From positions 124,001 through 188,000 of the forward strand of contig JAKSZP010006614.1 in assembly GCA_022478985.1 (NCBI GenBank): a stretch of 64,000 nucleotides of DNA, read 5' to 3'. This DNA comes from Massospora cicadina (taxonomy: Eukaryota; Entomophthoromycota; Entomophthoromycetes; Entomophthorales; Entomophthoraceae). The notes beneath the pieces were generated by a model. It saw only the letters and a program-made list of their open reading frames with translations. It searched no databases and was not told where the DNA came from. Each line of letters opens with the position of its first letter. The stretch's first letter is position 1. Both the position numbers and the translations under genes were made by a program. Shown piece by piece: positions 34,029-44,535 of this stretch.

Positions 34029-35133
34029 TGTTAAAATCCAAGAATTGCTCACTTGATAAATTTGCTCCTGCACGCTTAATTGGGTTTGAAGTTTGGCCAA
34101 ATGATCCTTGATTTTGCCTGTGTCTTGCGGTATTTTGACCATTTGGAAGCTCACTAGGCTTAATTAAATAACCCCAGCTCTTCTGGTCAATTTTGGGCTC
34201 AATTTTTCCTTAGTATTTGGAAACTTCTAATGAGGCAGACAAAGGTACAAGCTGTGGATTCTGAGATTCCAGCTTGTCAACAATCTTCAAAAGAGACCTC
34301 AGATAAAAATCAGAAAAGCGTTTAAATAAAGTAAAACTATATTAAGAATATTATTTGATGATTATTCATTATGGAAGGCGTCAGTATTTATACGCCTAGG
34401 GCATCTCCAGGCCACATCTAAGGCACGCAATTTAACAGGATTTTTTTCACCTCAGTTAAACCCTGAACAAATATAACTATGACTTTTTGCTAGGTTTATT
34501 GGTGGCAAAATATTCTTATATTTGAGAGGATTTTAGGAACAAAAATCACAATAAGAACGTGCAAAATTGTCCTAGGATTCTCTTGATTTGAGTTTCGTCA
34601 TACTTCTGATGAAATAAATCTTCTGTGAAATTTTTGCTCTGATTAAAGTAAATGACGCACCCCTAATTAGGAAGTCAGCAGGTCTCTCTCAATAGCACTA
34701 GGTACTCCCATTTGGGCGGTTCATGTTCAAGTGCTATCATGCTGATTATGTGGATCAACATATGAATTTTGCCCTAGGGTAGGAAATTGATTTCGTTTCT
34801 TGTGTCTATTTGTCAATTGGATTTTAGACGTTATCTTCAGGTCAATCCCTGAACGAATTTTTATGGTGAAAATTTGATATTGTTCCCAATTAGTTAGGAC
34901 CAATTGCTGAGTTTTTTTGCATTTATAATCAGCCTGAATATGTAAGGTATTCAGTATGAGCTTTTAGATAGAATAATTGAATTGAATACACGTTGAGATG
35001 ATTTTTTGAGCCATGTAATTGCAATAGGCTTTAAGTTGAGAATGAAATATTAGCTTGAGTTTTGGGAGGATAATCAGCCTGATCTGTTGGTTGTCAAAGG
35101 GTTTATTTTCGGATCAACCACCATAATATGACA
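34029..35133 (-). repeat. Element B 5' LTR
   Basis: 1105 bp, plus-strand TGTTAAAATCC to ATAATATGACA. On its own strand it carries GTATAAATACTGA near 34380-34395, a good TATA box. It pairs with 12220-13319. Confidence 0.88.
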
Positions 35134-35760
35134 CCACTCAACACTTGCCAAAGATATGTTTGACAGGGAATCTTAGCCCAATCCACTCTCTCCAGGTTTA
35201 ATTGGTTGGGTACCTCCACTTCACTTGGGGCTCCTAGAACATAAGGACCTACATTTTCACCACCCCCTTCAGATTCATCATCAGAGGGGTTATTAATGAA
35301 TTTTAGGGATCTCATAGGGGGTGAGGTAGGTTCAGGGTTTTCCTTATGGCAGAATAGGTCCTGGGGTTGTTCCTCCACCCTACGTACTTTGGGGGAGGCG
35401 TTTGAATTGTTACGGCTCAATTTATGACCTTCAAAGTAGGAGGTTTGTTCTGCCTTGTGGAGACAGGTTTCAGACTAGAGTTAGCTGGATAAGAGGTTGA
35501 GAAAAGGTAGCGTCATGGGCGTGAATGCTTTATCCCATCTTTGGGTCAATCAGTGGCGGTAAACTTTGGTAAAATAGGTAGTTTAGCTTTTGTGTCCTAA
35601 TCATTTAACCCATTATTAGTAGGGGCGATTGGTACTTAAGAAAGGGGTCTAGGCTGAAGAGAAGTCTTTAAAACTACTTAGATGGCCGCTCTGAGAAAAT
35701 GATGAACAAGGCAAAGGGACAGCTATTTTCACCTATTGAGCTTTTTGAGCTGAAGATGAA
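35134..35760 (-). pseudogene. Element C gag, C-terminal part between the F and B insertions
   Basis: The frame at 35420-35134 is open and ends QTYLWQVLSG at the B insertion. Removing B (with one TSD copy) joins it in frame to LEVIKTASDAEQLIASF at 12213, direct proof that B split this gag. A decayed knuckle (SYFEGHKLSRNN) lies near 35410-35450. Left of F this is the continuation of 43704. Confidence 0.78.
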
Positions 35761-35765
35761 GAAGA

Positions 35766-37419
35766 TGTAAGTCCTGGGAACCAGCCTCTACAATTGGATA
35801 GGGAGCATCATCCCTTTCAGACCAAAAGGGAGCCAAATGCCCAAGTGGACCCCCTGTCGCAGTTGAGCAACCTGGCGCACATGGTTGATGAGCGCTGGGT
35901 GACTGCCCTTCCTCCTAGAGATATTCAGATCTCTCCCCTCCCCCCCCCAAGCCTGGTAAAATTAATAGAGGGTACCTGCCAGGAGATTATGCAGGCCAGG
36001 GGCCATGGGCGGGCCCCTGAGACACTTCACTCACCAGGGGAAACTTACCCAAATTTTGAAGAAACAGCCAGTGCTAGTATCAGAGCCCAGTCTGCAAATT
36101 CCAGGCTAATGGAGCCGGTCTGGACTGGTTGAGTCCAAAAATTAGATCGGAACTTGATTCAGATTTTGAACCTGGTTACAAGTGACTCAGACCAGTTGCC
36201 CCTACCCCCAGAACGGATCTGGGAAGTTTGGATCACATATACAATCAAATTGAGAGTTTGGACCAAGTTACAGATGACCGAGCACCAAGGCCACAGCCCC
36301 CTTGGGATGAATCTGGGAAATCTGAACCACGTGAGCAGCCTGACTTGATTGGTCAAGGCCCAGATCAGTACAATTGACCTGGTCTGGCCCCAAAAATTTG
36401 GGAAAATCTGCAAAAGTTTTTTTTTTTGATTTTTGCCAAGATTTTGGCATCCCTCCACCCCCCACCCGCCAGCCAACCAAACCCCATTGCCAATCCCCAA
36501 TCACCCAAACCCTCAGCATCCCCACTATGCGATTCTCCCAATACTTAAGGCAACTGCCCTGCTGATGGGCAGTTGTCAGTTCATTCTCTATTCTCCCCAT
36601 GCTTTGCACTAAAATAAAGCTCAAATACCCCAAACGCCTTGCTGCAGACTCCGCCTGTTTGTTTTTTCTTGTTCAAAATTCCACAGAGTAATCCAGCTAA
36701 GCGCGCCGCCACCCAAATAATCATACTGATGATTGCCAAATGGGTCATCTGGTCGCTCAACCCCGCCACGTGGAGGTGGATCATATCTGCAGTAAACTGC
36801 CTCATTCTCAATGATAGAGTTGACTCTACGTCCATTTTTTCATACCCAGCAAAACGTGAACCTGTCCATTCACTTAACCATCAGTATTTCCGAGAGTACT
36901 CCCCTATCAAAGCAGCCTCAGGGCACCCCCACCCTGATGCCTGCGAGCTCATCCCCCACACCTGGCTTGTCCACCACTAATCCCACTCACCTGAGAGCTC
37001 TGGAGTACCCCAACCAAGGGGGCTCAGCCCTAACGCTTGTCGTGGGTCCATTTTCCCCTCCAACAGCACCCCTGACCGCGCGGTGAGCCCTGTGCCGCCC
37101 CTCTCTGGCGCACAGACTCACCTACCCATAACCAAAGGCCAGCAACCGCGAACCCTGGAGGAGTTGTCATCCTCCCCGCCTCTCCTGCCCTTGGGGGTTG
37201 CCCCCGCAAGACTCGCGGTTGCCCCCATTGCAACCATCTGGTTTGCCTTGGGGGCCTTTGGTACATTTATAAACATTTAATTTCCTCTTTTCCCCACTAG
37301 ATCTTCCCTTCTTCTAGTCGCATGGACTGCTGTGCCCTTGGCATTCTGGGCTCTCCACTGGGTGCTCACTCACCCTGACTGGGAGCCCAGTCTAATTATT
37401 ATCAGCCGCTTCCATGACA
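35766..37419 (+). repeat. Element F 5' LTR
   Basis: 1654 bp, TGTAAGTCCTGGG to CTTCCATGACA. It contains a T-rich run (36415-36430), GCTTTGCACTAAAATAAAGCTC near 36600 with an AATAAA signal, and C-rich stretches. Very similar to 42040-43703. Confidence 0.95.
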
Positions 37420-37429
37420 TAATGAACTG

Positions 37430-38630
37430 ACCAATAACCTTGGCCTTCTCTGCCCTCCTCGCTGGCACTGGCGAAGCGTTGGCCTACGCCCTAACCCTAA
37501 ACGTACTCTCTCTTTGCGACCTGGCCTTCTCCTGCTGGTCAGTTGCCTCATTCATCCAAGCATGCCGCCAGTTTGTGTTGACCTGGTCCCCACTTTGCCA
37601 AGCCCTGGCGACAAGTGTCACCCCATCAGTCAACATGATAGGATTGGGAGTCCCCCTATCCCTTCTGATGAGGTGTCCAACCAAATCCTAAGCGTCCTGG
37701 TAGAACCTAAGGTGTGCTTCACCGCTGATGGGGGAAATCTCCCCTTCCTTCTGATGCCCAGCAGAGCATAGCTCTCTTTGACGCCCTAGATGGGGACACC
37801 CGCCGCTGGGTTAGGGGAGTACTTCGCTCTGCTGCTAAGTCTGGGAACCCCCACCCCTACTGGCGCTGGTCACTTCGGCGGTCCAGGCCCCTGAGTCTAG
37901 ACCGGCGCGCCTCCTCCATCTCTTCACACCAGGACAGACAGCCATGGACCTACCCTTCCTGATTGAAGCCTTCGCGGTCCTGGCCCCCATGGTGCCCATC
38001 CCCCAAAATTGCCATCTCCACCTTCCGAGCTGCCTTGGACCCCACTGCAGCTGCCCATGCATCTTGGGACCTCCTCCCCAGGTCTTTAGAAATTGCATTC
38101 TCTGTGGCTCACGCAACTGGGGCCAGGCCTTTCCATACACCCTCGTGCGCTGCCGCAGCTCTTGAGGGGCCGCGTGCCACCCCCTCTCCCCCTGCCAGTG
38201 GTCGCGGCCAAGGGAAGCATCCCCCAGGTCTCGCCACCCTCTGCGCTCCCTCTGTACCCACCTTGGGTACTCTCCTCTCAGAAGAGCCCCTGCCTGCTGC
38301 ACCCCCTGCTCTCACCCTGGATCAGGAGAGTGGGTCCTTGATCCCCCAGAGCTCAGAGCCTGCCCATCCTGGCGCTATCACCCCCCCAGTTAACCCAGAG
38401 GCCCCCCTCAAAGAGAGTGGAGTGGGCATATGCATCAACCCTCGCTGCCCCATTTGGGACAAGGAGGAAGCAGAAACCCCTCCCCAGTTACAGACCAGCC
38501 CGGCGCCCCTTGGTCAATCTCTTCTAATGATGGGTCATGCTCCCTCCTCGGCTGCCCTCTCTCTCGCCCACCCCAATAATGAAGATCAAGCCTACTTCTT
38601 TTCCCTATCTCCTTCCCCTCAGAGTCAGGT
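37430..38630 (+). pseudogene. Element F gag
   Basis: Between LTR and PR. Frames at 37440-37691 and 37963-38808 are proline/alanine-rich. A knuckle-like CILCGSRNWGQAF lies near 38090-38130 in another frame, with His and last Cys lost. The capsid itself was not confidently recognised, and the long 37963 frame continues out of frame past the PR, so part of it may be a shadow. Confidence 0.55.
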
Positions 38631-38800
38631 GAATTTACTGTGCAAGCCCTCCTTGACACTGGAGCAGCAGGCAACTTTATTGACCTTAGTGTGGCGCATT
38701 CCTTGGACCTGGCGATGGAAGAGCCTCATTGGTCCTGGGCGCTTCATCAGAAATTATGAAGTCTTACCGCATCTGACGCCCATTGCACTTCTCTGTTCAC
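38620..38800 (+). pseudogene. Element F aspartic protease
   Basis: The reading TVQALLDTGAAGNFIDLSVA carries an intact DTG active site of the chromoviral type. The downstream flap region decays after LAMEEPHWSW. It precedes the RT by about 400 bp. Confidence 0.8.
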
Positions 38801-39189
38801 GACTTTAGGTTCAGTGACCACTTCTCAGTCGTACAGGACTTGCTCTACCCCGTGATCTTGGGGGTGGGCTGATGGCAGCGACAGCAGGTCTGCATTAATC
38901 TTGCAAATAACTCCTTGTTGTTCTCAAACCTCAAGTTGAGTGGAGAGTTTCCCTTGTTGAAAACCCTCCCCCTTGACACATCCCTCAGCTCTATTCCTTC
39001 CCAGATCCCGCTTCTATTGACCTCCATTCAGACTTCCCACGCTTCTTAACCCCCTATAAGTCCATCTTTGACATGTCGCTGGCTTCCAAGCTCCCCCTAC
39101 TCTCCGAATATGACCTAACATTTCAGCTGACAGTCAATCTAGTCAAGATCAACTTCCCCCTCTACCCCTACACTGAGGAAGAGGACAAG

Positions 39190-39870
39190 GCGTTGGGAAC
39201 TTAGCTAGACGAGATGTTAGAGAAGGGGTGGCTTATCAAGAAATCTTCACCGGTCGCCTCCCCATAGTTTTCGCTCAGAAAGCAGATGGCACCCTGCGCC
39301 CCTGTGGCAACTATAGCCACCTCAACAACATCACCATCCCTGACCCCTACCCGTTGCCATTAGAGCAAACCATCACCCAAGCCATCGCCAAATTCTGGGT
39401 CTTCTCAAAGTTGGATCTGGTGAACACCTTTAACCAGGTGAGGGTGGCGAGAGGACAAGAGTGGCTCACAGCTATCCGCACCCGCTGGGGTCTTTTTCAA
39501 TTCAGAGTGATGCCCTTTGGACTGAAGAATGCTCCGGCCACCTTCCAATGTCTCATCGATGATGTGCTTAAGGACTTGCACTTCTCATGCGCTGTAGCCT
39601 ACATAGATGATATTCTGATCCACTCCCCTACCCAGAGCAACACGCCAAGGATCTAGAAGCAGTGGTGGCAGCCCTCCACAAAGCAGGGCTCTTTGTAAAA
39701 CCCTCAAAGTGCAAATTTTTCTGGGATGAAGTGACCTTCTTAGGTAACCTCATCCTGAAGGATGGATATGCTGTTCCCCCTCTAAGCTCGAGGCGATCCA
39801 GTCTTGGCCTACCCCTACTACACAGAAACAACTTTGAAGTTTCCTTGGCACCATCACCTTCTTAAAAAAA
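39190..39870 (+). pseudogene. Element F reverse transcriptase
   Basis: LDEMLEKGWLIKKSSPVASP leads into the open frame 39228-39656, with QKADGTLRPCGNYSHLNNIT, FSKLDLVNTFNQVRV (motif A Asp), MPFGLKNAPATFQCLIDD and AYIDDILIHS, an intact YxDD. A frameshift after SPTQ moves to 39662 (AALHKAGLFVKPSKCKFFWD). Confidence 0.93.
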
Positions 39871-40480
39871 TTCTCTCCAGCCCTCGCCCAACTGGCGGCA
39901 CCCCTTCACCCCCTCACTGGGAAGAACGCCCCCTTCAAGTGGTCCCCAGAATGCCAGCAGGCCTTTGAGTCTATCAAGGAGGTTTTCCTCACCGCCCCAG
40001 TCCTGCGGCATGCTGACACCTCCCGCCCCTTCATTGTAGCCTGTGACGCCTCATCAGTGGTGGTGGGCGCCATGCTGCTACAGGAGCATGAGGGGGTCGA
40101 GCACCCAGTGGCCTACTACTCCCACAAATTCACTTCCACAGAACAAGCGTGGCCAATATATGACAAGGAGCTAGTGGCAGTGGCGTGGTCACTCACCCAC
40201 TGGCGATACCTCCTGCAAGGCGCCCAGCATGAAATCACCGTTTGGACTGACCATAAGGCATTACTATACTACTGCAAACCCCAGAAGTTGGGGCACCACC
40301 AAACTCACACATACCAGGACCTATGTGGGTTTCATTTTAAATATGAATTCATAAAAGGCCCCTGAATGTGTTGCTGGACATGCTCATCTGGAACCCATCT
40401 TTATCACCCAATGGTGGAGAGGACCTGCTAGAGCTCACTACTGTAGTGCCCCCTCCCAAATCCTCTCCTTGGCCCCTCCG
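39870..40480 (+). pseudogene. Element F RNase H
   Basis: The connection is KFSPALAQLAAPLHPLTGKN. RNase H motifs are FIVACDASSVVVGAMLLQ, IYDKELVAVAWSLTHWRYLL and VWTDHKALLYYCKPQKL, so the three acidic residues are present. It ends with KYEFIKGP. A frameshift near 39860 and stops near 40363 interrupt it. Confidence 0.9.
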
Positions 40481-41470
40481 ATGGTAGCTTTTGCTGACTT
40501 TGCCCCCAATGCCCTGCTCCTCCTCCGCATCCTTGCTGCCCAGACCTGTTGCCCCAAAGGGTCAGAGCTTTTTCACTGACCTAGAGTCTTTGAGTCGGAA
40601 GAGAGCCTCATACACCCTGCATGAGGGAACCATCTGGTTCCACGATTGGGTTTGGGTCCCCCCATCTCTACGCAACTGTGTTATTGAGGAACACCATGTC
40701 CCCCAGACTGTTGGGCACCCCGGCATCAAGAAGTGCGCTGATCTCATAAAGAGAACTTATAATTGGCCAGGGTCCTCAAAGGACATCCCCTCCTGGATCT
40801 CCCGCTGTGTCACCTGCGCCTGAGCAAAATTGGACCATTCTGGGAAGAAGGGGTTGCTACACCCCCTGCAGCAGGCGGAAGGCCCAGTGGACCTCAGTCT
40901 CAGTAGACTTCATCATGGAGCTCCCCCTCTAATGTCTCAGATGCTATCATGGTAGTGGATTGATTAATACCAAGTTCACGCTCTTCATCCCCTGCCTCTC
41001 CTCTATTACTGCGGTGGAGACCGCAAATTTATTTGTCAACCATGTCTTTGCCATGTTTGGTCTCCCCAAAGAGATAGTGAGTGACAGGGGACCCCAGTTC
41101 ACTGCCCAGTTCTGGGAAGAGTTGCTAACCCTCCTCAGCATCAAGCCCTGCAGATCTATGGCCTACCACCCCCAGTCCGATGGGCAGACTGAGCGGGTGA
41201 ACCAGGTACTGGAGCAGTACCTGCGCTGTTATGTGACAGCCTCGCAGGACACTTGGGCCAAGGACCTGCCCCTTGCACAGTTTGCGTATAACAATTCACT
41301 CCACTCCTCGACCAACCTCTCCCCCTTTGAGGCCACCCTGGGTTACAACCCCTCCTTCCAAATTAGCCCCCAGCTCTCCTCAGCAGTCCCTGCAGCTGAA
41401 GACTGTGTGTGTGCACTCCGTGAGACACACAACCTGGTTCTTGACATTTGACAAAGTCCATAGAGGATTA
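40480..41470 (+). pseudogene. Element F integrase
   Basis: The zinc domain has EEHHVPQTVGHPGIKKC and SRCVTCA (HHCC intact). The core reads FTLFIPCLSSITAVETANL, EIVSDRGPQFTAQFW and YHPQSDGQTERVNQVL, with the second D and E of the triad present; the first-D strand near 40920 is disrupted by a stop. The frame 40960-41451 is the longest intact piece. Confidence 0.92.
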
Positions 41471-41499
41471 CAAAAAGTTTGTTGACTGGAAGTGCCTCC

Positions 41500-41930
41500 C
41501 TGGACATGAGATCGAAGTTGGCTCCCTCATTATGCTGGACACCCGCAATCTTCCCTTAAATCCCCCACCCAGAAACTCGCAGCCAAACTCTCTGGCCCCT
41601 TCGAGGTGGAGAAAGACTTAGGCAATGGAGCCTATCATTTGAAGCTGCCCACTCACTGGAAGCAGCATAACGTCTTCCACACCTCCCTCCTGACCCCTTT
41701 AAAGGGGAAAGGCCAACATCACCAGAGCCAATCCTCGTTGAGGAATCCCAGGAAGTGGAGGTGAGGCTATCCTGGCTTCCTGGAGGTCCCGGAGATCCGT
41801 TCAATACCTGGTTGCCTGGAAAGGCTACCCCTCATATGAGAACAGCTGGGTTAGTGCACGCGACTGCACAAATTGCAAGGAACTGATAGAGGAATTCCAC
41901 AACTCCCACCCGTCAGCCCCCCATCCCCCC
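41500..41930 (+). pseudogene. Element F integrase C-terminus and chromodomain
   Basis: The GPY/F-type region reads KLAAKLSGPFEVEKDLGNGA and KLPTHWKQHNVFHTSLLTP. It is followed by a chromodomain, VQYLVAWKGYPSYENSWVSA, then CTNCKELIEEFHNSHP. Chromodomains of such elements direct insertion to marked chromatin. Frameshifts near 41570 and 41760. Confidence 0.88.
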
Positions 41931-42022
41931 AGAAGATCGCAGCCACCCTGGCCTTAAAGCTCCCAGAGAGGCACAAGAACTATGCCCTGGTCCATGCCAC
42001 ATGTGGGGGCCTCCTCCCTGTC

Positions 42023-42039
42023 AAAAAAGGAAAGGGCAG
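42023..42039 (+). other. Element F polypurine tract
   Basis: AAAAAAGGAAAGGGCAG directly before the 3' LTR start. Confidence 0.75.
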
Positions 42040-43703
42040 TGTAAGTCCTGGGGACCAGCCTCTACAACTGGATAGGGAGCATCATCCCTTTCAGACCAAA
42101 AGGGAGCCAAATGCCCAAGTGGACCCCCTGTCGCAGTTGAGCAACCTGGCACACATGGTTGATGAGCGCTGAGTGACTGCCCTTCCTCCTAGAGATATTC
42201 AGATCTCTCCCCTCCCCCTCCCCAAGCCTGGTAAAATTAATAGAGGGTACCTGCCAGGAGATTATGCAGGCCAGGGGCCATGGGCGGGCCCCTGAGACAC
42301 TTCACTCACCAGGGGAAACTTACCAAAATTTTGAAGAAACAGCCAGTGCTAGTATCAGAGCCCGGTCTGCAAATTCCAGGCTAATGGAGCCGGTCTGGAC
42401 TGGTTGAGTCCAGAAATTAGATCGGAACTTGATTCAGATTTTGAACCTGGTTACAAGTGACTCAGACCAGTTGCCCCTACCCCCAGAACGGATCTGGGAA
42501 GTTTGGATCACATATACAATTAAATTGAGAGTTTGGACCAAGTTACAGATGACCGAGCACCAAGGCCACAGCCCCCTTGGGATGAATCTGGGAAATCTGA
42601 ACCACGTGAGCAGCCTGACTTGATTGGTCAAGGCCCAGATCAGTACAATTGACCTGGTCTGGCCCCAAAAATTTGGGAAAATCTGCAAAAGTTTTTTTTT
42701 GATTTTTGCCAAGATTTTGGGCATCCCTCCACCCCCCACCCGCCAGCCAACCAAACCCCATTGCCAATCCCCATTCAATCCCCAATCACCCAAACCCTCA
42801 GCATCCCCACTATGCGATTCTCCCAATACTTAAGGCAACTGCCCTGCTGATGGGCAGTTGTCAGTTCATTATCTATTCTCCCCATGCTTTGCACTAAAAT
42901 AAAGCTCAAATACCCCAAACGCCTTGCTGCAGACTCCGCCTGTTTGTTTTTTCTTGTTCAAAATTCCACAGATAATCCAGCTAAGCGCGCCGCCACCCAA
43001 ATAATCATACTGATGATTGCCAAATGGGTCATCTGGTCGCTCAACCCCGCCACGTGGAGGTGGATCATATCTGCAGTAAACTGCCTCATTCTCAATGATA
43101 GAGTTGACTCTCCGTCCATTTTTTCATACCCATCAAACGTGAACCTGTCCATTCACTTAACCATCAGTATTTCTGAGAGTACTCCCCTATCAAAGCAGCC
43201 TCAGGGCACCCCCACCCTGATGCCTGCGAGCTCATCCCCCACACCTGGCTTGTCCACCACTAATCCCACTCACCTGAGAGCTCTGGAGTACCCCAAACAA
43301 GGGGGACTCAGCCCTAACGCTTGTCGTGGGTCCATTTTCCCCTCCAACAGCACCCCTGACCGCGCGGTGAGCCCTGTGCCGCCCCTCTCTGGCGCACAGA
43401 CTCACCTACCCATAACCAAAGGCCAGCAACCGCGAACCCTGGAGGAGTTGTCATCCTCCCCGCCTCTCCTGCCCTTGGGGGTTGCCCCCGCAAGACTCGC
43501 GGTTGCCCCCATTGCAACCATCTGGTTTGCCTTGGGGGCCTTTAGTACATTTATAAACTTTTAATTTCCTCACTTCCCCACTAGATCTTCCCTTCTTCTA
43601 GTCGCATGAACTGCTGTGCCCTTGGCATTCTGGGCTCTCCACTGGGTGCTCACTCACCCTGACTGGGAGCCCAGTCTAATTCTTATCAGCTGCTTCCATG
43701 ACA
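42040..43703 (+). repeat. Element F 3' LTR
   Basis: 1664 bp, pairs with 35766-37419; it has an extra CCATTCAAT segment near 42771 and a shorter T run. It is followed by GAAGA. Confidence 0.95.
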
Positions 43704-44500
43704 GAAGAGTACTACCATGTCACAGCCATTACCATCCGCTTATCGTTTTATGGGAAGAAAAAACAGTTTGTGATGGCAACTCCATAGTAGAAGGTTTCCA
43801 GAGGGAAGCAGCTGTAGTAGGGGCTAACCTAATTGGTGTAGTTGCTTGGCTTAGAGACCCTTCATAGGGTCAAGTTCATAAATCTCAGCCACCTCTAGCA
43901 AGGCTTCTTTAACATCTCGTACACTTTTAAATGAGCACTTTACAGAAGAGATATGTTTTTCCAAGGAGGGATAGGAGGCCAAGCCAGCCAAATTAGCACA
44001 ATTGCATCATCTAGGGGTAGCATTTTAGCAGGTAAAAAGGTTTGAGCTTTAGTATAAAAGCGTTAAGCAAAAGAAGCGATGGATTCGCCATGCTGCAGGC
44101 TAAGCCACATAATGGCCTGTTTTTGCCTGTTCAAACTTTGTAGGGAGCCGAATTCCTCACTGAGTGCTTTCTTCACCTCCGCCTAGGTGCAGAGGGTGGC
44201 CATGTGCGAAACCATTATCTCTTGAGTGCCACAACTCAAGCAGGAAAGGAGAACTTGATTTTAAGTTGGTTCGTTGCTCCTTCCATAGCAACTTCATACA
44301 TAAAGAGGAAAGAAGAAACACTTCCCTCCCCCAGGGTAAACTTGTCCCTAAAAGGGGGTTTATGGATACCAGGGAGGCCCCATAAGGGCCTTGCAATGTG
44401 TGCTGCTAAAGCCTTTTGAGGTGAGACAAAGCACTGGCTAGTTGGTTCTCTAAAGCAGCTAACCTTGGTTTTGCATAGTTGTCATTTTTTAAATAGGATT
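43704..44500 (-). pseudogene. Element C gag, N-terminal and capsid part
   Basis: The minus strand near 43930-44215 reads MVSHMATLCT, AEVKKALSEEFGSLQSLN, QAIMWLSLQHGESIASFA, one stop, RFYTKAQTFLPAKMLPLDDA, a typical retrotransposon gag capsid. It begins downstream of the PBS at 44516. Element F interrupts it at GAAGA (43704-43708), and it resumes at 35760. The stop within SFA*RF is TAA where CAA is expected. Confidence 0.82.
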
Positions 44501-44515
44501 AGGTGGTATACAGGG

Positions 44516-44533
44516 CCCCTGTAGTGAGCACCA
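44516..44533 (-). other. Element C primer-binding site
   Basis: The minus strand reads TGGTGCTCACTACAGGGG, two bases after the LTR end (AAATCCAACA). It is identical to the sites of A and D. Confidence 0.8.
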
Positions 44534-44535
44534 CT

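Larger units (their letters stand above)
12220..35133 (-). mobile_element. Element B: large gypsy retrotransposon, 22.9 kb with nested insertions
   Basis: LTRs of about 1.1 kb lie at 34029-35133 (5') and 12220-13319 (3'). The TSD is CCCCT (12215-12219) against CCACT (35134-35138), one mismatch. Minus-strand order is PBS, long gag, NC, PR, dUTPase-like, RT, RH, IN, PPT. Removing D, the LINE and the C-like solo LTR leaves roughly 8.9 kb. It sits in the gag of C, whose frame resumes across it. It is dead: its PPT is interrupted by the solo LTR and its RT box is YLED. Confidence 0.87.
35766..43703 (+). mobile_element. Element F: chromovirus (Ty3/gypsy), youngest in the nest
   Basis: 7938 bp with LTRs 35766-37419 and 42040-43703 and a perfect TSD GAAGA (35761-35765, 43704-43708). 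It is visibly GC-richer than its surroundings. Order is gag, PR, RT, RH, IN, chromodomain, PPT. The catalytic boxes of PR (LLDTGAAGNF), RT (YIDD) and IN are intact, but frameshifts and a few stops separate the frames. The two LTRs differ at about 25 sites by eye, so insertion was recent compared with A to D. It sits in the gag of C. Confidence 0.95.

Noticed and set aside
37835..38315. Arg/Gly-rich minus-strand frames
   Set aside because: Artefact of GC-rich F gag read in antisense.
42884..43564. 226-residue plus-strand frame in the F 3' LTR
   Set aside because: LTR sequence; the sister LTR breaks the frame, and it is low-complexity Pro/Ser-rich.
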